DNA of 64,000 nt from Trachythela sp. YZ-2020 (Eukaryota > Cnidaria > Anthozoa > Malacalcyonacea > Clavulariidae). Where the stretch lies: the NCBI GenBank assembly GCA_016169945.1, contig JADLSH010000231.1, forward strand, positions 1,426,001-1,490,000, written 5' to 3'. The notes beneath the pieces were generated by a model that saw only the letters and a list, made by a program, of their open reading frames with translations, did not search any database and had not been told where the DNA came from. The position numbers and the translations under genes were made by a program. Within the stretch, counting starts at the first letter, position 1; every line of letters begins with the position of its first letter. Positions 1 to 11,808 of this stretch are shown in pieces.

Positions 1-204
1 ACGGTTCAGGGTTTTGTACGTTATACCAAAGTTAATGGAGTGGGATGGTTTGGAAACTTCTAATTATTTTTAGATGACGTAATGATTATGTTGCGAGTAT
101 AAATTTTACGGTCACGTGACGACGAACGACTACAGTGTTTTCGCGAATATATGTAAATTTGTAGTGTTCATTCATGCGTGTTTATTAAAAGAACTATAAA
201 TTTT

Positions 205-2284
205 ATGCCAAATTGCGCTTTTTACAGTTGCTTTCATAGTAGACGGTATAAAGATGTAAGTTTATTTCAAATTCCTGTGCCTCGTTCTTCAGATAGCGAG
301 TTTACTTCGCAAAGAAAGCAAGAAGCGAGAAAGGCTTGGATAGACGCCATATTGCGTACAAGACAGCTGGATGCCGATTTAAAAAAGCAAATTGAAAACA
401 ACAGTATATATATTTGCGAAATTCATTTTAAGGATGTATATATTGAACGTTTTGCTAAAAGAAAATCCCTTGAAACGGGCTCAATACCGACGGAAAACCT
501 ACCAAAGAAAAGCTTAGATAATATTGGTGCAAGTTCAAATGCTAATACATCCAGGAAGGAACCTGCTGAAAAGCATGTTACTGAACGAGTGGTTTATTCT
601 TCTCTTGTTAACCTCGATAGCTACTTGAAAAAAGCTGGTGGGTATCCTTATTTTAGTGGTTGGGGATGGCACAAGGTATCAAACACAACTGTTATAGAGT
701 TTAAAGAAAGTGGATTTTTAATTGCAAAATTCTCGGTACTTGTTGACGACAGTTTAAAATACACTGTTCTTGTTTATGGTTGGGCACTGCCAGATGATCA
801 TGACATCTACACTTCGAATGGGCGATCCATGCAGTACGTACTGTAGCTTTAAGACACTTTGTGGCAAAATCATGTCACAAAATATTTGCAAAGGAATTGT
901 TTCTGAACAGCCAGATTTGAAAGTGTGGAAAAATCATGTTGTACCACTGATTCCAAAAGATTCTTGTCCTTATTATACAATTGAATATTGTCGCCACATA
1001 GCTTGTCGTTTTTGTTTTCATCCACATCAAATGATTTTCAACTATGTGACATATGTATTTGTGAGTCAAGCAGAAATTCTGTCAATAGCAGTGCTACCCC
1101 AGCTAAAGCGAAGGCACCACTATCATGCCTAACAAAGGAAAAACTAGTTGCTACTTTGAAAGACACACGTGTTAACTTAAAGGAAGCGAAGTTAAAGTGC
1201 AACCAGCTTGAAAGCAGAATAAAAAGAATGCAGAGTGAGATAAACCAACATGGTATTAGATTGGAATCAGCTCTTGAGGATGAACTAACCAGCATAATCA
1301 CAGGAACATCTCTAGAAGCAACTCCGCATATGAAGCTTGTGTGGGAACAGCAGAAGAAAGCTCTCAACCAACAATCAAAGAATGGCCATAGATGGCACCC
1401 CCACTTTATTCGGTTTAGTTTGTCATTGTATTCCAAGTCGCCTAGTGTCTACAGAGAGCTAAGAGACTCGGGAACATTGCAACTACCTAGTGCTAGAACT
1501 TTGCGTTCTTATAGAAACAGCTTTCAGCCTGGTGCTGGATATTTACCAGATAACATAGCTTCTCTGATTTCCAGGACTAAATCCTTTACAGATCTAGAAA
1601 GATGGGTTGTTGTAATGTTTGATGAAATGAAGATCAAATGCAATTTGGTATTTAACAAGCATTCTGAAAAGTTAATTGGATTTGTGGATCTTGGAGATCC
1701 ACAAGTTAACTATGCAACATTTGATGAAATTCAACCGGTTTCACATGTCCTAGCATTCTATGTTAGAGGCATTACTACAAAACTGCAATTCATGCTCGGA
1801 TACTTCTTCACACGTAATGTTGTCTCATATCAAATAATACCCCTATTTTGGCGCGGTGTTGCTATATTGCAGCTAAAGGTAAATCTCAATGTTGTTGCTG
1901 CAATAAGTGATGGTGCATCACCAAATCGAAGGTTTTTCCAATTACACAACAGTTTTGGTGGGAACGTGAGTGACACAAATATTGTGTACAAAACAAAAAA
2001 TTTATTTTCTCTGGGAAGATGGATTTTGGTTTTTTGCCGATGCACCTCATTTACTTAAGACATCAAGAAACTGTTTGCTCAATTCTGGCTCTGGTATTAA
2101 TTCAAGATTAATGTGGAACAATGGTCAGTTTTTATTATGGAAACACATTTCAGACCTGTATTACTCTGATTTAGAGCTAGGGTTACACCAACTACCTAAG
2201 TTGACCACAGAACATATTGTCTTAACTCCATATTCCAAAATGAAAGTTAATCTTGCTGCCCAGGTAGGTTTGTTGTTTTATTAA
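205..2284 (+). pseudogene. P-element/THAP9-like transposase, decayed and 3'-truncated
   Basis: A first open segment (205-846) begins at a methionine followed by the THAP signature: C-x4-C near the N-terminus, a tryptophan in KAWIDAILR, and C-x2-H in ICEIHF. A second open segment (988-2058) carries a basic coiled coil and then the RNase H-like transposase core, with aspartates in MFDEMKIK and AISDGASPNRRFF. The conserved [14 protein letters not shown] block and GLHQLPKL stretch that follow are in another frame (1970-2284), so a frameshift lies near 1985-2020. A further frame break or intron lies between 846 and 1060. Homology stops after VNLAAQV, at a CAG|GTAGGT that resembles a splice donor, and no downstream exon is present. 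Members of this family cut and paste DNA through a THAP DNA-binding domain and a GTP-dependent catalytic core. This copy cannot encode a full enzyme. Confidence 0.85.
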
Positions 2285-2458
2285 TTTGAGTTGGCCATAC
2301 TTTCTTGGACAAACCAAAGTTAGGACAAACTGGGAAACTTTGTGGACAAAGCATCTGAAAACCTATGTCTAATTACTTGAAATGTTTCCATGTTTGCCCA
2401 AACTTTGAAAACATTGTTGAGGAAACAAGATTCCTTTCTGGGAATCAAAAATGTTTTT

Positions 2459-2740
2459 CAACAAATTTAGGGACATTTCAACCCTAAACATAAAAACATG
2501 TATGTATAGACATGTCGTCATTTCTTGTAAGTGACAATTTACTCTGATCATAGACGGATTTTCAGGGGGTGCAGGGGGGGGGGGGAGGGGTGCACCCTTC
2601 AACAAATTTAGGGACATTTCAACCCTAAACATAAAAACATGTATGTATAGACATGTCGTCATTTCTTGTAAGTGACAATTTACTCTGATCATAGACGGAT
2701 TTTCAGGGGGTGCAGGGGGGGGGGGGGAAACAAATCAAGA
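2459..2740. repeat. 141-bp tandem duplication with G-tracts
   Basis: The segment starting at 2459 is repeated almost perfectly from 2600. Each copy ends in a run of guanines (around 2573-2586 and 2715-2727). The duplication lies in the non-coding right part of the P-like element. A G-tract slippage or replication-stall origin is possible but is inference. Confidence 0.9.
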
Positions 2741-2956
2741 TCATCTTTTTCAATTTCACTCTCTATTGCTTCTCCACTGTTTAAAACACAGCAGGATTCT
2801 TCGATAATATATTCGTCTCGAATATCCATTTTGAAATTGAACACCAACAAGCTTGTAGTCGTTCGTCGTCACGTGATTGCAAAATTTGAGAACAATAGCT
2901 TGTTGACCGGAAGTAAGCTAGTTTCCTAACCATCCCACTCCATTAACTTTGGTTAT

Positions 2957-3544
2957 ACGCATGCGCGAATTCAGGTCAAGAGAAACATACGGATAAACAT
3001 TTTTAAAAGATTTTAATACGGATAAAGATTTTGTTATTTATCAAAAAAATGATTTTTAATACTCGGGCTATTGGGAAAACATACTGATAAACAGAGTCTT
3101 CAAAACAAGATAAACGAGAAAGAGTCGAATGGCTGAAAAAAGGACACTTTTGAAGTGTTTTAAACGGGTAAGTGTCTATTTTCCATATTTTAGTTTGTGG
3201 ATTTGCAAAAGCGTATGTCACTCTGTGAGGTTATTATAATATCGATTAAACCTGAAAGGTATTTTAGCAAGTTTAAATTTGAATTTTGAAGAAACAACGT
3301 AATGTTAAAAACTAATTCATTTTAAAGATAAATTTAAAAAAATATACTGTCAAAAAACAGTTGAAGTTTTCTGAAAATGTTTTGACGTTTTTGTGAAATG
3401 TCTAAGGTTAAATTTTACAACAACCAAAGCTGAAAGAGTACGTAATAACATATCTACTTTATATAGTGGGGCAATTCATAATTTTATAGTTAAAAGTACA
3501 AATATTTATATTACTCTTTTATCATTTTGTACCAAAAGTAAAAA
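2957..3544. other. AT-rich spacer, no gene seen
   Basis: Only short open frames without recognisable domains are present on either strand. No inverted termini, tandem arrays or RNA genes were seen. Confidence 0.6.
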
Positions 3545-3671
3545 AATTGTGTGTTGCTATGGTTACAATGATTGACCGAATACTTCATGTTACAATAAAT
3601 TTTGGGAATTGGGAAGTATAATTCCTGAGTTCGAATAGGCGAGGGGATTCTGCATGAGTGTATTTCTAGTT
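3545..3671 (+). repeat. Left copy of an imperfect inverted repeat
   Basis: This segment matches the reverse complement of 5620-5747, including the shared blocks TACTTCATGTTACAATAA and GGCGAGGGGATTCTGCATGA. It probably belongs to a MITE-type family. The left copy continues rightwards beyond 3671, while the right copy stops at the LINE tail (5619), as expected if a LINE inserted into the right copy. Confidence 0.8.
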
Positions 3672-4333
3672 AATAATGGTAATTGAACTTCGTGTCGTGC
3701 AATTTGGTCTGAAATCAAACGCCTGATTACAAAATCGCACGATTTTTACAATCGATCATTCCATATTTTTACAATAGATCATTCCATATTTTAATACCTT
3801 GTGCCTTTGACAGCTTTGTGTTCAGTTTTGGCTGTTGCTCAAATGAAACTTGTTTTTGTTGACATTTTGACAATGTTTCATTCAAAATTTTGTTGATAAT
3901 TTGGCCTGTATTATTTGTGAAAAATTATTTGATATTCTTTTAAGTTTGACTTGCCTTTATGTTGATTTTTATGAAAAAAATTGCAGTAAATGCAGTCTAG
4001 AGTATTGACAATTTATGGTGAACAGATTTGGTCATTTGCCAGAGCACATTTTTCTTTAAATTGATTGGCTAGTTGAATTATATCATTCAATCTGATTGGT
4101 TGTTGTGGTGCAGAGCTTCAATCTGATTGGTTTAAAAATGATGCGATTAATACTCAAGATGATGCGATTTGGGAATTAATCGCACTATTTTTGACCAATC
4201 AGATTGCAAGAAATGCCATTGATTTCAAAATGAATATAATAAATCTAAGAATCAATCTCAAGAGCCATATAATAAACAGATGTAGAAGGTTTAGGTGGAT
4301 GGATATTTCGAGTGAAATATTATATACAATATT
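3672..4333. other. Non-coding spacer with short direct and inverted repeats
   Basis: Near 3746-3791 a ~23-bp unit built around GATCATTCCATATTTT is repeated twice. The motif CAATCTGATTGGT occurs at about 4088 and 4120 and its reverse complement at about 4192, a possible small hairpin-type element. No coding sequence was recognised. Confidence 0.6.
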
Positions 4334-5329
4334 TTAGACCTGAACGGGAACGGCTGCGAAAAATGCAACTCTAAGTCCTATGCCAAAGATTAATATTGAT
4401 AGAATGAGACTATGAAAAAGAAGATCCAACTCTCTCCTGGAAAACCCGTAGTATTTACAAATCCGGACAATGTACATTCTACTACAGGCTTTAGTCATAA
4501 GTTCATCAAAATGCATATCCCAAATAATTGGGTTCTCTTGGAACGTTACCCCAAGAATTTTTAACCAGCTTTTACGAGATATCGTAGGTAACGGCTCAGG
4601 AAGTGATGATATTTTTTTTCCGTGTATAACCATCTCCCATGTCTTCTTGTAGTTCAGTTTCATACGGTTAGTATCCGCCCAGTTGCTAATATTTTTAGTT
4701 TCTATTAGCGAAGTGTCATTATCGTTTGTAACTTTGACCCATAAATTAATATCATCTGCAAATTTGACAATTAGGTTAGAAGGTGAGACAGGTCTTATGT
4801 CATTGATCATGATTGAAAACAAGATTGGCCCCAATACTGTTCCTTGAGGGACCCCACGATTTATAGGTAAATACTCTGTTTTTATGCCATCGACAACAAC
4901 TCGTTGGTGTCTATTTGTCAAGAAATTAATGACCCAGTTTATAATATAAGGGTTTATAGATCTTTATAGTTTATAATATAAGGGTTTATATTGATCTTTG
5001 TGAATGAAATTTGCCATGGGTTGAGTTAATTCCGTTTTATAAATTGCTCTTTCAAAAAGGCGCATTATTATATTAGTCAATGAAATAGGTCGGAGTTGGT
5101 TAGTTTCAGTTAAAGGATTTTCTTTTGGGAGTGGTAAAAGATTTGCCAATTTCCAAATGTCTGGAACAACACCAACCTTAATTGAGCTATTGAAGATGGT
5201 GGTTACTACAGGCGCGATATCGTATGCATAGTTGTTCCAAAACCAATAAGGTAAGTCATCTGGCCCTGACAGCTCCCAATTATATAGATAATATTCTTGT
5301 AAGGAATGCTGACATACATTTAAGATCAA
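4334..5329 (-). pseudogene. LINE reverse transcriptase fragment (CR1/L2/Jockey group)
   Basis: Two minus-strand open segments carry reverse transcriptase signatures. The upstream one (5329-4964) has the LSGPDDLPYWFW thumb-side motif and LRPISLTNIIMRLFER. The downstream one (4921-4334) has RGVPQGTVLGPILF and the catalytic FADD box in VKFADDINLW. The palm segment normally between them, which holds the first catalytic aspartate, is missing. The junction (4935-5000) contains a duplicated TTTATAATATAAGGGTTTAT-like stretch, so this looks like an internal deletion with a local duplication. The endonuclease and the 3' end are absent on this strand. Confidence 0.85.
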
Positions 5330-5619
5330 CTAGACATTGTATATAATGTCAACTTAATTTGTCCCAGATACAAGAGAGAATCTGAAGGAGGTCGGACATT
5401 TCAGGTCTCAGGGACAAAACTATGGAACACGATACCGGTAGACATTAAGAAAAATAATTCTTATAACTCTTTTTATAGAGAAATCCGTACTTATTATTAT
5501 ACTAAGTAGAGTCCCTTTGTTTTACGATATGTAGTTTTATCGAATTGAGGGCCACGCGTTTATCAGTGTAAACTGTCGAGTGTGACGCTCTTGAAATAAA
5601 GTTGTTTATTATTATTACT
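5330..5619 (+). mobile_element. LINE 3'-end fragment, opposite orientation
   Basis: The plus strand from about 5345 encodes a typical LINE reverse transcriptase C-terminal tail (GGRTFQVSGTKLWNTIPVDI, ending TYYYTK and a stop near 5508). A short 3'UTR, an AATAAA at about 5597 and a (TTA)n tail at about 5606-5617 follow. It abuts the minus-strand LINE segment directly, giving a head-to-head arrangement. Confidence 0.8.
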
Positions 5620-5747
5620 AGAAATACATTCATGCAGAATCCCCTCGCCAATCGCCATTGGAACCAAACAATTATTCTCCCGAACACCCCAAAAGTTATT
5701 GTAACATGAAGTACTAAATCGATTACTGTAACCATGGTAACACGCAA
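5620..5747 (-). repeat. Right copy of the imperfect inverted repeat
   Basis: Reverse-complement partner of 3545-3671. It begins directly after the LINE tail, so the LINE probably interrupted this copy. Confidence 0.8.
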
Positions 5748-5756
5748 GCGAACACT

Positions 5757-5984
5757 GTAACCAGGGCTTCCACTTGCAAGGACATTTCCCTGCAAACGGA
5801 GATTTTAACCTTTACAAGGAACAATGCAAAGAAACAAGATTTACAAGGAGATGGCAAGGAAATTTAGCCTCAAACAAGGAAATTGAAAGGAAATTTTAAG
5901 ATGTCAGATTCTGTGCTACCAAATCTAGCACGTCTCCGTATTCTGTGACCTTAGCCAATCATACAAGATACATACAGCACAAAA
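5757..5984. repeat. CAGGGCTTCCACTTGCAAGG-type dispersed repeat fragment
   Basis: This stretch is rich in CAAGGAAATTT-like words and begins with CAGGGCTTCCACTTGCAAGG. Related starts occur at about 21,942 and 31,834. A complete copy at 31,834-32,400 seems to end in the inverse TGGAAGCACTG, suggesting a hAT-like non-autonomous family. Only the left end is recognisable here. Confidence 0.6.
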
Positions 5985-6389
5985 GAAAAACAAGAGTTTT
6001 GAGTGTACTATATGCAAGAAAATATTCAGAAAACGACAATGGCTGAGTCGTTATAGAAGATTGCATTTAAAAGATGGCTTGTTATTGTGTGCCACTGTGG
6101 CAGAGAAATTATTCCATCACAAGATGTGCAAGGGCATTCTAATGAAAAATCTAGTGGCAATCATTATGATTGTGACAAGTGTGACAAACAGTTCCCAGAT
6201 CTTGAAAGTTTAAAAAAGCACAAGGCAAGTGACCATGGTACCTCCTATGAATGTGATGTCTGTCAAGAATTAGAAGCGAGTGAACCAACTGGTATTGGGT
6301 ATATTTGTTGTGTCTGTGATGTTGAGTTTCATATTGCAAGTGAACTTGAAAATCATATGAATACCCATGACAATATGATGGCTCACTAA
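5985..6389 (+). pseudogene. C2H2 zinc-finger gene, copy 1 (5'-truncated)
   Basis: The last third of the zinc-finger protein encoded at 20,218 is present here: the finger starting FECTICKKIF, the degenerate finger with RRLHLKDG and a Cys pair, then CDKCDKQFPDLESLKKHK and two further cysteine-rich modules ending in a stop after DNMMAH. All fingers upstream are missing. A frame change occurs near 6085. The C-terminal 100 residues (6087-6389) are in one open frame, and this copy preserves the tail that copy 2 has lost by frameshift. The missing 5' part is replaced by repeat sequence. Confidence 0.85.
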
Positions 6390-6466
6390 GTAGTATTAAC
6401 TGTTACATGTTTAAAATGTTGTTGATATTTTGGTGAAATTTGTTAGTTTTGATTCATTAATGAACA

Positions 6467-6942
6467 TGCATGGATCAATTCTTGCTGTTGCCATCCCCCG
6501 CGGACAACACCCCGGGGATTTGTAAATTTTTTTAAAGCTCACTTCACATTCCCTGCTCCCGGGAATTTGAAAATTAACAATTCCAACCCCCGGGCAAGGG
6601 TGAAAAACTAATGCAAGGACATTAACATAAGAAAAACATATAATTTCAACAGAAAATCAAAGCGCTTCTTTGTTTTGCTTCTCAGCAGCCCTTCTTCTAT
6701 TGTCAACAATGTTTTTGAGATGCTGTATATCCAACATTTGATGGACTTTTGCCTGTCACGGAAAAATAACGCGCGCACTGAGGACTAGTCTGCACGTTGC
6801 CAGTCACCAAACCCCAGATCTCGTGCATTCCCGTCTAACCCCCCAGGACAAAATCATCAAACCAATTCCCGGCCCCCGGAACGTGATTTGCTGCATTGTC
6901 CCTGGGGTTGCCCGGGAGGTGATAACAGCAAGAATTGATCCA
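6467..6942 (+). mobile_element. GC-rich MITE copy A (TWA-target family)
   Basis: A ~475-bp element with inverted termini built on TGCATGGATCAATTCTTGCT. Its interior aligns in reverse orientation along the whole length with 47,915-48,385. It contains no coding sequence. The right terminus is cut by the LINE tail that follows; the rest of the pre-insertion sequence resumes at 11,476. Sister copies have TTA/TAA target duplications, which fits PIF/Harbinger-like mobilisation. Confidence 0.8.
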
Positions 6943-7244
6943 ATTTCAATTTCAATTTCAATTTATTCAAACAATAATAACATAAATACAAGCAATAATA
7001 AGACAAGGCCGCTAATAGCTAAAAGCTAGTCGAGGCGGACTTGTCTATACAATAATAACACACAATTTATAATAAATATTAATTTACAAAGCCATTAATT
7101 ATATAGCAAAGTATATATGCATAATGTGAAATAATTTTCAAAAAAATTACACATTAATAAACTTAACGTTTTTAGGAAGGAAATAAATGATATACTGTAT
7201 ATCAAGAACAGGAAAAAAAGTAGGAGTTTAATTATAATAATGCT

Positions 7245-10200
7245 TCAATTTGAGGCCTCATTGCATGATCTTTTCTTAATTTTACAGCTGAGCGACTCTA
7301 TGTCCGGATAAGTGTTTTCATTTTGTAAAATGTCCAAAAGGATACTACGTATCCTTTTCTTAAATGCTCTTTTTGGCAATTCTCTTATGCAAAATGGTAC
7401 CTCATTCCACCATTTTACTCCAACATGAGAAAAAGACTTTCGTTGAATTTCTAGTTTCGATTGTTTAATGTAAAAATTATTTGACTTTGAAGAACGAGTA
7501 TTATAAGAATGAATATCTGACGTTTTCTGGAAAAGATTGAGGATATTTACTGGTGCAACTCTATTTTTAACATCATGCATCAATGTAAGTACATTTTCAT
7601 AGAATAAGATATTTACTGGTAAAATATTTGTGGCAACAAAAAGGTATTGCGTGCTCTCGTTTATCAGAAAAATGGATGAAACGAAGAACACGTTTTTGCA
7701 AAACTAAGATATTATTCCAATTTGATTTGCTTGTCTGACCCCAGATAACAAGACAATAGGAGAGATATGGACCTATTAGCGATTTGTAAATATTAAGTAA
7801 AGTATGTTTAGGTACAAAGTGCCTTAATTTTGAAATCATGCCTACAGTTTTACTTATTTTACTTAGAACATGTTCTACATGATATTTCCATGAGAGATTC
7901 TTGTCCATTAAAACCCCTAGATATTTAATATAATCTTCACAATTAAGCTCTGTATATCCTTTCAATTCGTTATTATACATTTTGATAATAGGTTGATATA
8001 CTAATTTCTTTTGATATGGATGAAAAATAACAAAAGTAGACTTTTTAAAATTAAGACTAAGTTTATTTGAACTAAGCCAGTCATATAAATGGCAAAGTTC
8101 TTCATTAACAATTTTTTCAAGAGATTTAGGGTCTTTTTCGGAATAGAGTAGATTTGTATCATCAGCAAATAGGTAAAATTTAAATTTCTTAGAGCAATTT
8201 TCAATGTCATTAATATAAAGCAAGAAAAGTAATGGACCCAAGACCGATCCTTGAGGCACGCCACACGTTATTGCAGCCTTTTTGGATATGTGATTACCAA
8301 TTTGTGTAGTTTGCATTCTACCATTTAAATATGAACTAAACCAATCATTAATTATTCCTCTAAATCCATAATAACATAATTTTTGTAAAAGGATTTCATG
8401 ATCAACGGTATCAAAAGCTTTTTAAATCAATAAATACTCCACACGAAAATAATTTCTTAGCCATATTTAACTGAATGGTATTAACAATATCAAGAATTGC
8501 ATGCTCAGTTGAATGCAATTCTCGAAAGCCATACTGACAAGAAGAAAGAATAGCATGTTTTTGAATAAAGCTCTGCATCCTTTTATACATCATCTTTTCA
8601 AAAGTCTATTAAAATTAGATAATAGCGATATCGGCCGGTAATTATTAGCGTCAGTCCTGTCATCATTTTTAAATATTGGAATGATTTTTGACATTTTTAA
8701 TTTGGATGGATATACTCCTAACTCAATTGATAAATTAAATAATCTACACAATACGTAACTAATAATATCGCTGGCACATTTCAATATCTGAGAGGGACAA
8801 GAATATAAACCATGTGCTTTGTTCATTGGAAGTGCTAAAATCTCAAGTTTCACTTCATCAGGAGTAATTAGATTAAAACAAAACGAATCTCGAGGAGATT
8901 TAGAGTTTATAAGAAAGTCGGAATAGTGCTTTCGGTCTAGTAACTGGTTAGCCAATTTATGTCCAACTGATGCAAAATGATTATTTAGTATATCTGGGAT
9001 ATGGGTTACGTTTCTTATAAGTCTATTACCATTATTATGGTCTTTAATAGCTTGAATGCAAGATGATTTCTGAGTTTTACGATTCATAATAGTATTAATT
9101 CCTTCCCATGTTTTTTCATATTCGTCAAATGTTTGTTAAAATATTCACAATAATAGTTAGCTTTACTTAATCGTATTAATCTTTGTATTCGATTTCTGTA
9201 TATTTTATACTCAGACTGTTTTCCGTCAGCATATAGTTGATTTTTGTGTTTGATAGCTGTTCTTATTCCTTTAGTAATCCAAGGTTTTGAGAGCCGTTTA
9301 GCTTGACGACGCGATATCAATTTAATTGGTGCGTGTTTATTCAGTATCGCATTAATTCTTTTATAAATAAAGCAAAATGTTTTATCAATATCCCTATCCT
9401 TCTAGGAATATTTCATCCCAATCTATGAGAGACAATTCATTGTTAAAATTAACAGCAGAAAATTGTGAAAAGTCACGTCGTTGTTGCTTTATTGGTATTT
9501 CTATTTTATCCTTAGTTGATTTAAAAATACAGAATTGAGAGAAATGATCAGTTATATCAGAAATTATATTCCCACTAATTGTTACTCGTTCCGGCATATT
9601 TATGAAAATATTATCTATCAATGTTGCAGAATTATTATAAACCCGAGTAGGCTTATCAATGGAGGGAATGAGGTAACAACTTTGCAAAGATAGAAAGAAA
9701 TCTCGACTATAACAAGAGCTTTCAATTTTTAATAAATCTAGATTAAAATCTCCCATAATACATAACGATTTTCCAGTCGCTGTAAACTTTTCAATAACCT
9801 CATCAAAATATTCTTTAAATTTATGCGGAGAATTATGCTGTCTATAGATTACTCCAACAATAATATTTTTCTTTTGAACAAAAGATATTTCTATCCATAA
9901 TGCTTGAAACGCTTCATTAGAACTTTTTTCTATTACTTCATAACTTAATGACTTATCAATATACATTCCCACTCCACCAGAACTCAAAGGAGTTGGTACA
10001 AATTCGAAATCATACCCTGGAATTTGTGGGCAATTAACATAGTTATTAGATGTGATCTTTGTTTCCGTAAGACCTATAATATTGAAGTGATAATCAAGCT
10101 CATCAAGTAAATGACTTTGTAAATTTTCAAAATTTAAATTTAAGCTTCTAATATTGTTATGGAAAATAGATAAGTTTTCTTGCTGACTAGATAATACGGC

Positions 10201-10482
10201 TTTGTCTTTCATTAATTTAAAACTATGAGGAGAATAATAATGGCTTTGTAATTGCTGAAATGACATATAATTATTTTGGTCTAAATTATTATCATGCATG
10301 GTATTAAGATTAAACAAATTTAAATCATGAAAGCCTGACAATTTTTCAAGGTCTTTCCTAGATTTCAACACAGAGAAACCTCTAAAAATTGAGGCCAAAT
10401 CTCCTTTAAAATTATAGAAAGGTAGTTCTTTACACAACTCTCTGTTCATTGAAGCATGACTTTGGTTATGCTTAGCTAACAT
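7245..10482 (-). pseudogene. LINE ORF2: APE endonuclease and reverse transcriptase
   Basis: The N-terminal open segment (10,482-9394) has APE-type endonuclease motifs HNNIRSLN, GLTETKI, GVIYRQHN, GDFNLDLL and SDITDHF. Further segments follow in changing frames (9320-9084, 9087-8590, 8593-8411, 8316-7597, 7691-7245). Reverse transcriptase blocks include YRPISLLSNFNR, CGVPQGSVLGPLLFLLYIND and LFADDTNLLY with its catalytic Asp pair. At least four frameshifts break the ORF, so it is inactive. The final segment carries the usual C-terminal VKWWNEVPFCIRE tail. Order and motifs fit the CR1/L2 group of the Jockey superfamily. Confidence 0.88.
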
Positions 10483-10584
10483 TTCGTTTCTGTTCGACTA
10501 AAACTAATTCTCAAGAACTACAACACACGCATACAATTTATATATAAATGTTAACTTAGCTCAGTATGTGACTTCAAGTTCCAT

Positions 10585-11390
10585 TTAGCGTCGAGTTGTT
10601 AATGCTCTCAGACCAACCAGATCTTTCAACTTATAAGCACGCGAGCTTTCAGATTCTCGAAGAAAGATAAAGCCATTTTTCGCCCAGCAGAATTTATATC
10701 CATTTGCTTCTTTAAATAACTTCGCTTCACGCAAAAGAGTTTGCAGCCGAGGACTTAAGTGGTCATAAAGCTGTAGCCCTTCCAATGATAATTGTTCATG
10801 GAAGCCAATATCACTAGAAGAGATCTTAAGTACATTCTTTCGCGCAGCCATAACCTTTTCCTTTGAAATTCGTCTGGTGAATTTACAGATGATTGGATTA
10901 GGTTTGTTCGGGAAATTTCTTCTCGTTGGTACCCGGTGGGCAATATCAATATCATAGGGAGAAATATCTTTACACCTAGAGCTCTAAATAGATGTAGGCA
11001 AATCTCAACCGTTTCCTCAGCCCTTTCATACTCGCTGACTACAGGCATACCAACTATTTTCACATTGTAATTGAAGCTATAATCTTCTATCGCCGCTATA
11101 GCATTTGAAATTTCTGTATACTTCTTCGATGTTTCCTTTATTTCAGCTTTTATCTGGTCAAGTTCCTTCAGGACTTGATCATACTGATTACTAAGGAATT
11201 CAACTGATTTCTTTACCTCAGACGACAAAGGTTCTTCTTGCTCGTCTGATCGGCCATTACCACTGCTCGCTTCTTTCGTCGACAAGATATTTTGACTTAA
11301 ATTATCTACTCTTTCCACCAATTTTGCAATTTGAATCTTCAAATCGTCATTCTCTTCCTTTAAACGTTTAATATCTGCATTTTTAGACAT
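10585..11390 (-). pseudogene. LINE ORF1: coiled-coil RNA-binding protein
   Basis: The first 130 residues are a heptad-rich coiled coil (KRLKEENDDLKIQIAKLVER). An RRM-like block beginning YNVKIVGMPV and a basic C-terminal domain (segment 10,851-10,585) follow, resembling the Transposase_22/L1 ORF1p fold. A single-base deletion near 10,969 shifts the frame, after which the expected reading continues in the neighbouring frame. ORF1 proteins of this type coat LINE RNA as trimers. Confidence 0.8.
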
Positions 11391-11475
11391 TGCTAATAGT
11401 AATATAAAGTTATATAAAGCAATAAAGCTGTGAGTTAAAAAAAGTACGTCCGTTCAGCTCGAACGACGTTTGACT

Positions 11476-11808
11476 CCATGTATTAGTATGACACTATAAT
11501 ACTTACTGTAAATCATCTATTTAGCTTGCTCATTCTCAAATAAGCTCCCCTCTCTATATCTATCAAGGCTGCCCTTTTTGGGGGACAAAATTTATCAAGG
11601 CCCTCTCTGTCTCTCTATTAAGCCCCACCCCTTCACATGAAAGAAACAACGTGTACTGATTGGATATCCTAATTTCATTTTCCTTGTTCACGTTATCGTT
11701 TTGCTTATCACAATATATAATCATGGTAATGCACAATATTGCGAAATCTCACACCACATTAAACGAAAATTTGCTTTTGTAAAGCGGAAGCATGACTATT
11801 TAGTAATT
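11476..11808 (+). repeat. 3' flank of zinc-finger segment, copy 1
   Basis: Nearly identical to 21,563-21,892 and closely similar to 31,217-31,550. It is the continuation of copy 1 after removal of the LINE. It ends at TAGTAATT, exactly where the palindromic element inserted. No coding sequence was recognised. Confidence 0.85.

Larger units (their letters stand above)
23..2956 (+). mobile_element. P-element-like DNA transposon remnant
   Basis: A ~36-bp terminal inverted repeat is visible: the left end (23-58) reads almost identically to the reverse complement of 2920-2956, differing by an inserted base and one substitution. A second inverted pair sits inside it (101-131 and 2857-2887), centred on a CACGTGACGACG-type motif. 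Terminal plus subterminal inverted repeats are the known architecture of P elements. The interior holds a THAP-containing transposase remnant. I could not find a clean 8-bp target duplication, because the bases next to both ends look inverted rather than direct. The right third (2285-2856) has no recognisable coding sequence, so the transposase C-terminus is missing from this copy. Confidence 0.85.
6943..11475 (-). mobile_element. CR1/L2-like LINE, full-length but frameshifted
   Basis: The minus strand carries ORF1 (11,390-10,585), an endonuclease-reverse transcriptase ORF2 (10,482-7245), a 3'UTR with a stem-loop near 7003-7045, and an ATTTCA-type microsatellite tail at 6943-6965. The flanks 6942 and 11,476 rejoin to give the sequence found uninterrupted at 21,553-21,575, which fixes both ends of the insertion. 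A short CCA is shared at the ends; no longer target duplication is clear. Confidence 0.9.

Noticed and set aside
1..30. 8-bp target duplication for the P-like element.
   Set aside because: Bases next to the two ends (GTACGTTA and TATACGCA) look inverted rather than directly repeated.
875..1069. Minus-strand ORFs inside the P-like transposase region.
   Set aside because: Shadows of the plus-strand coding sequence with no domain.
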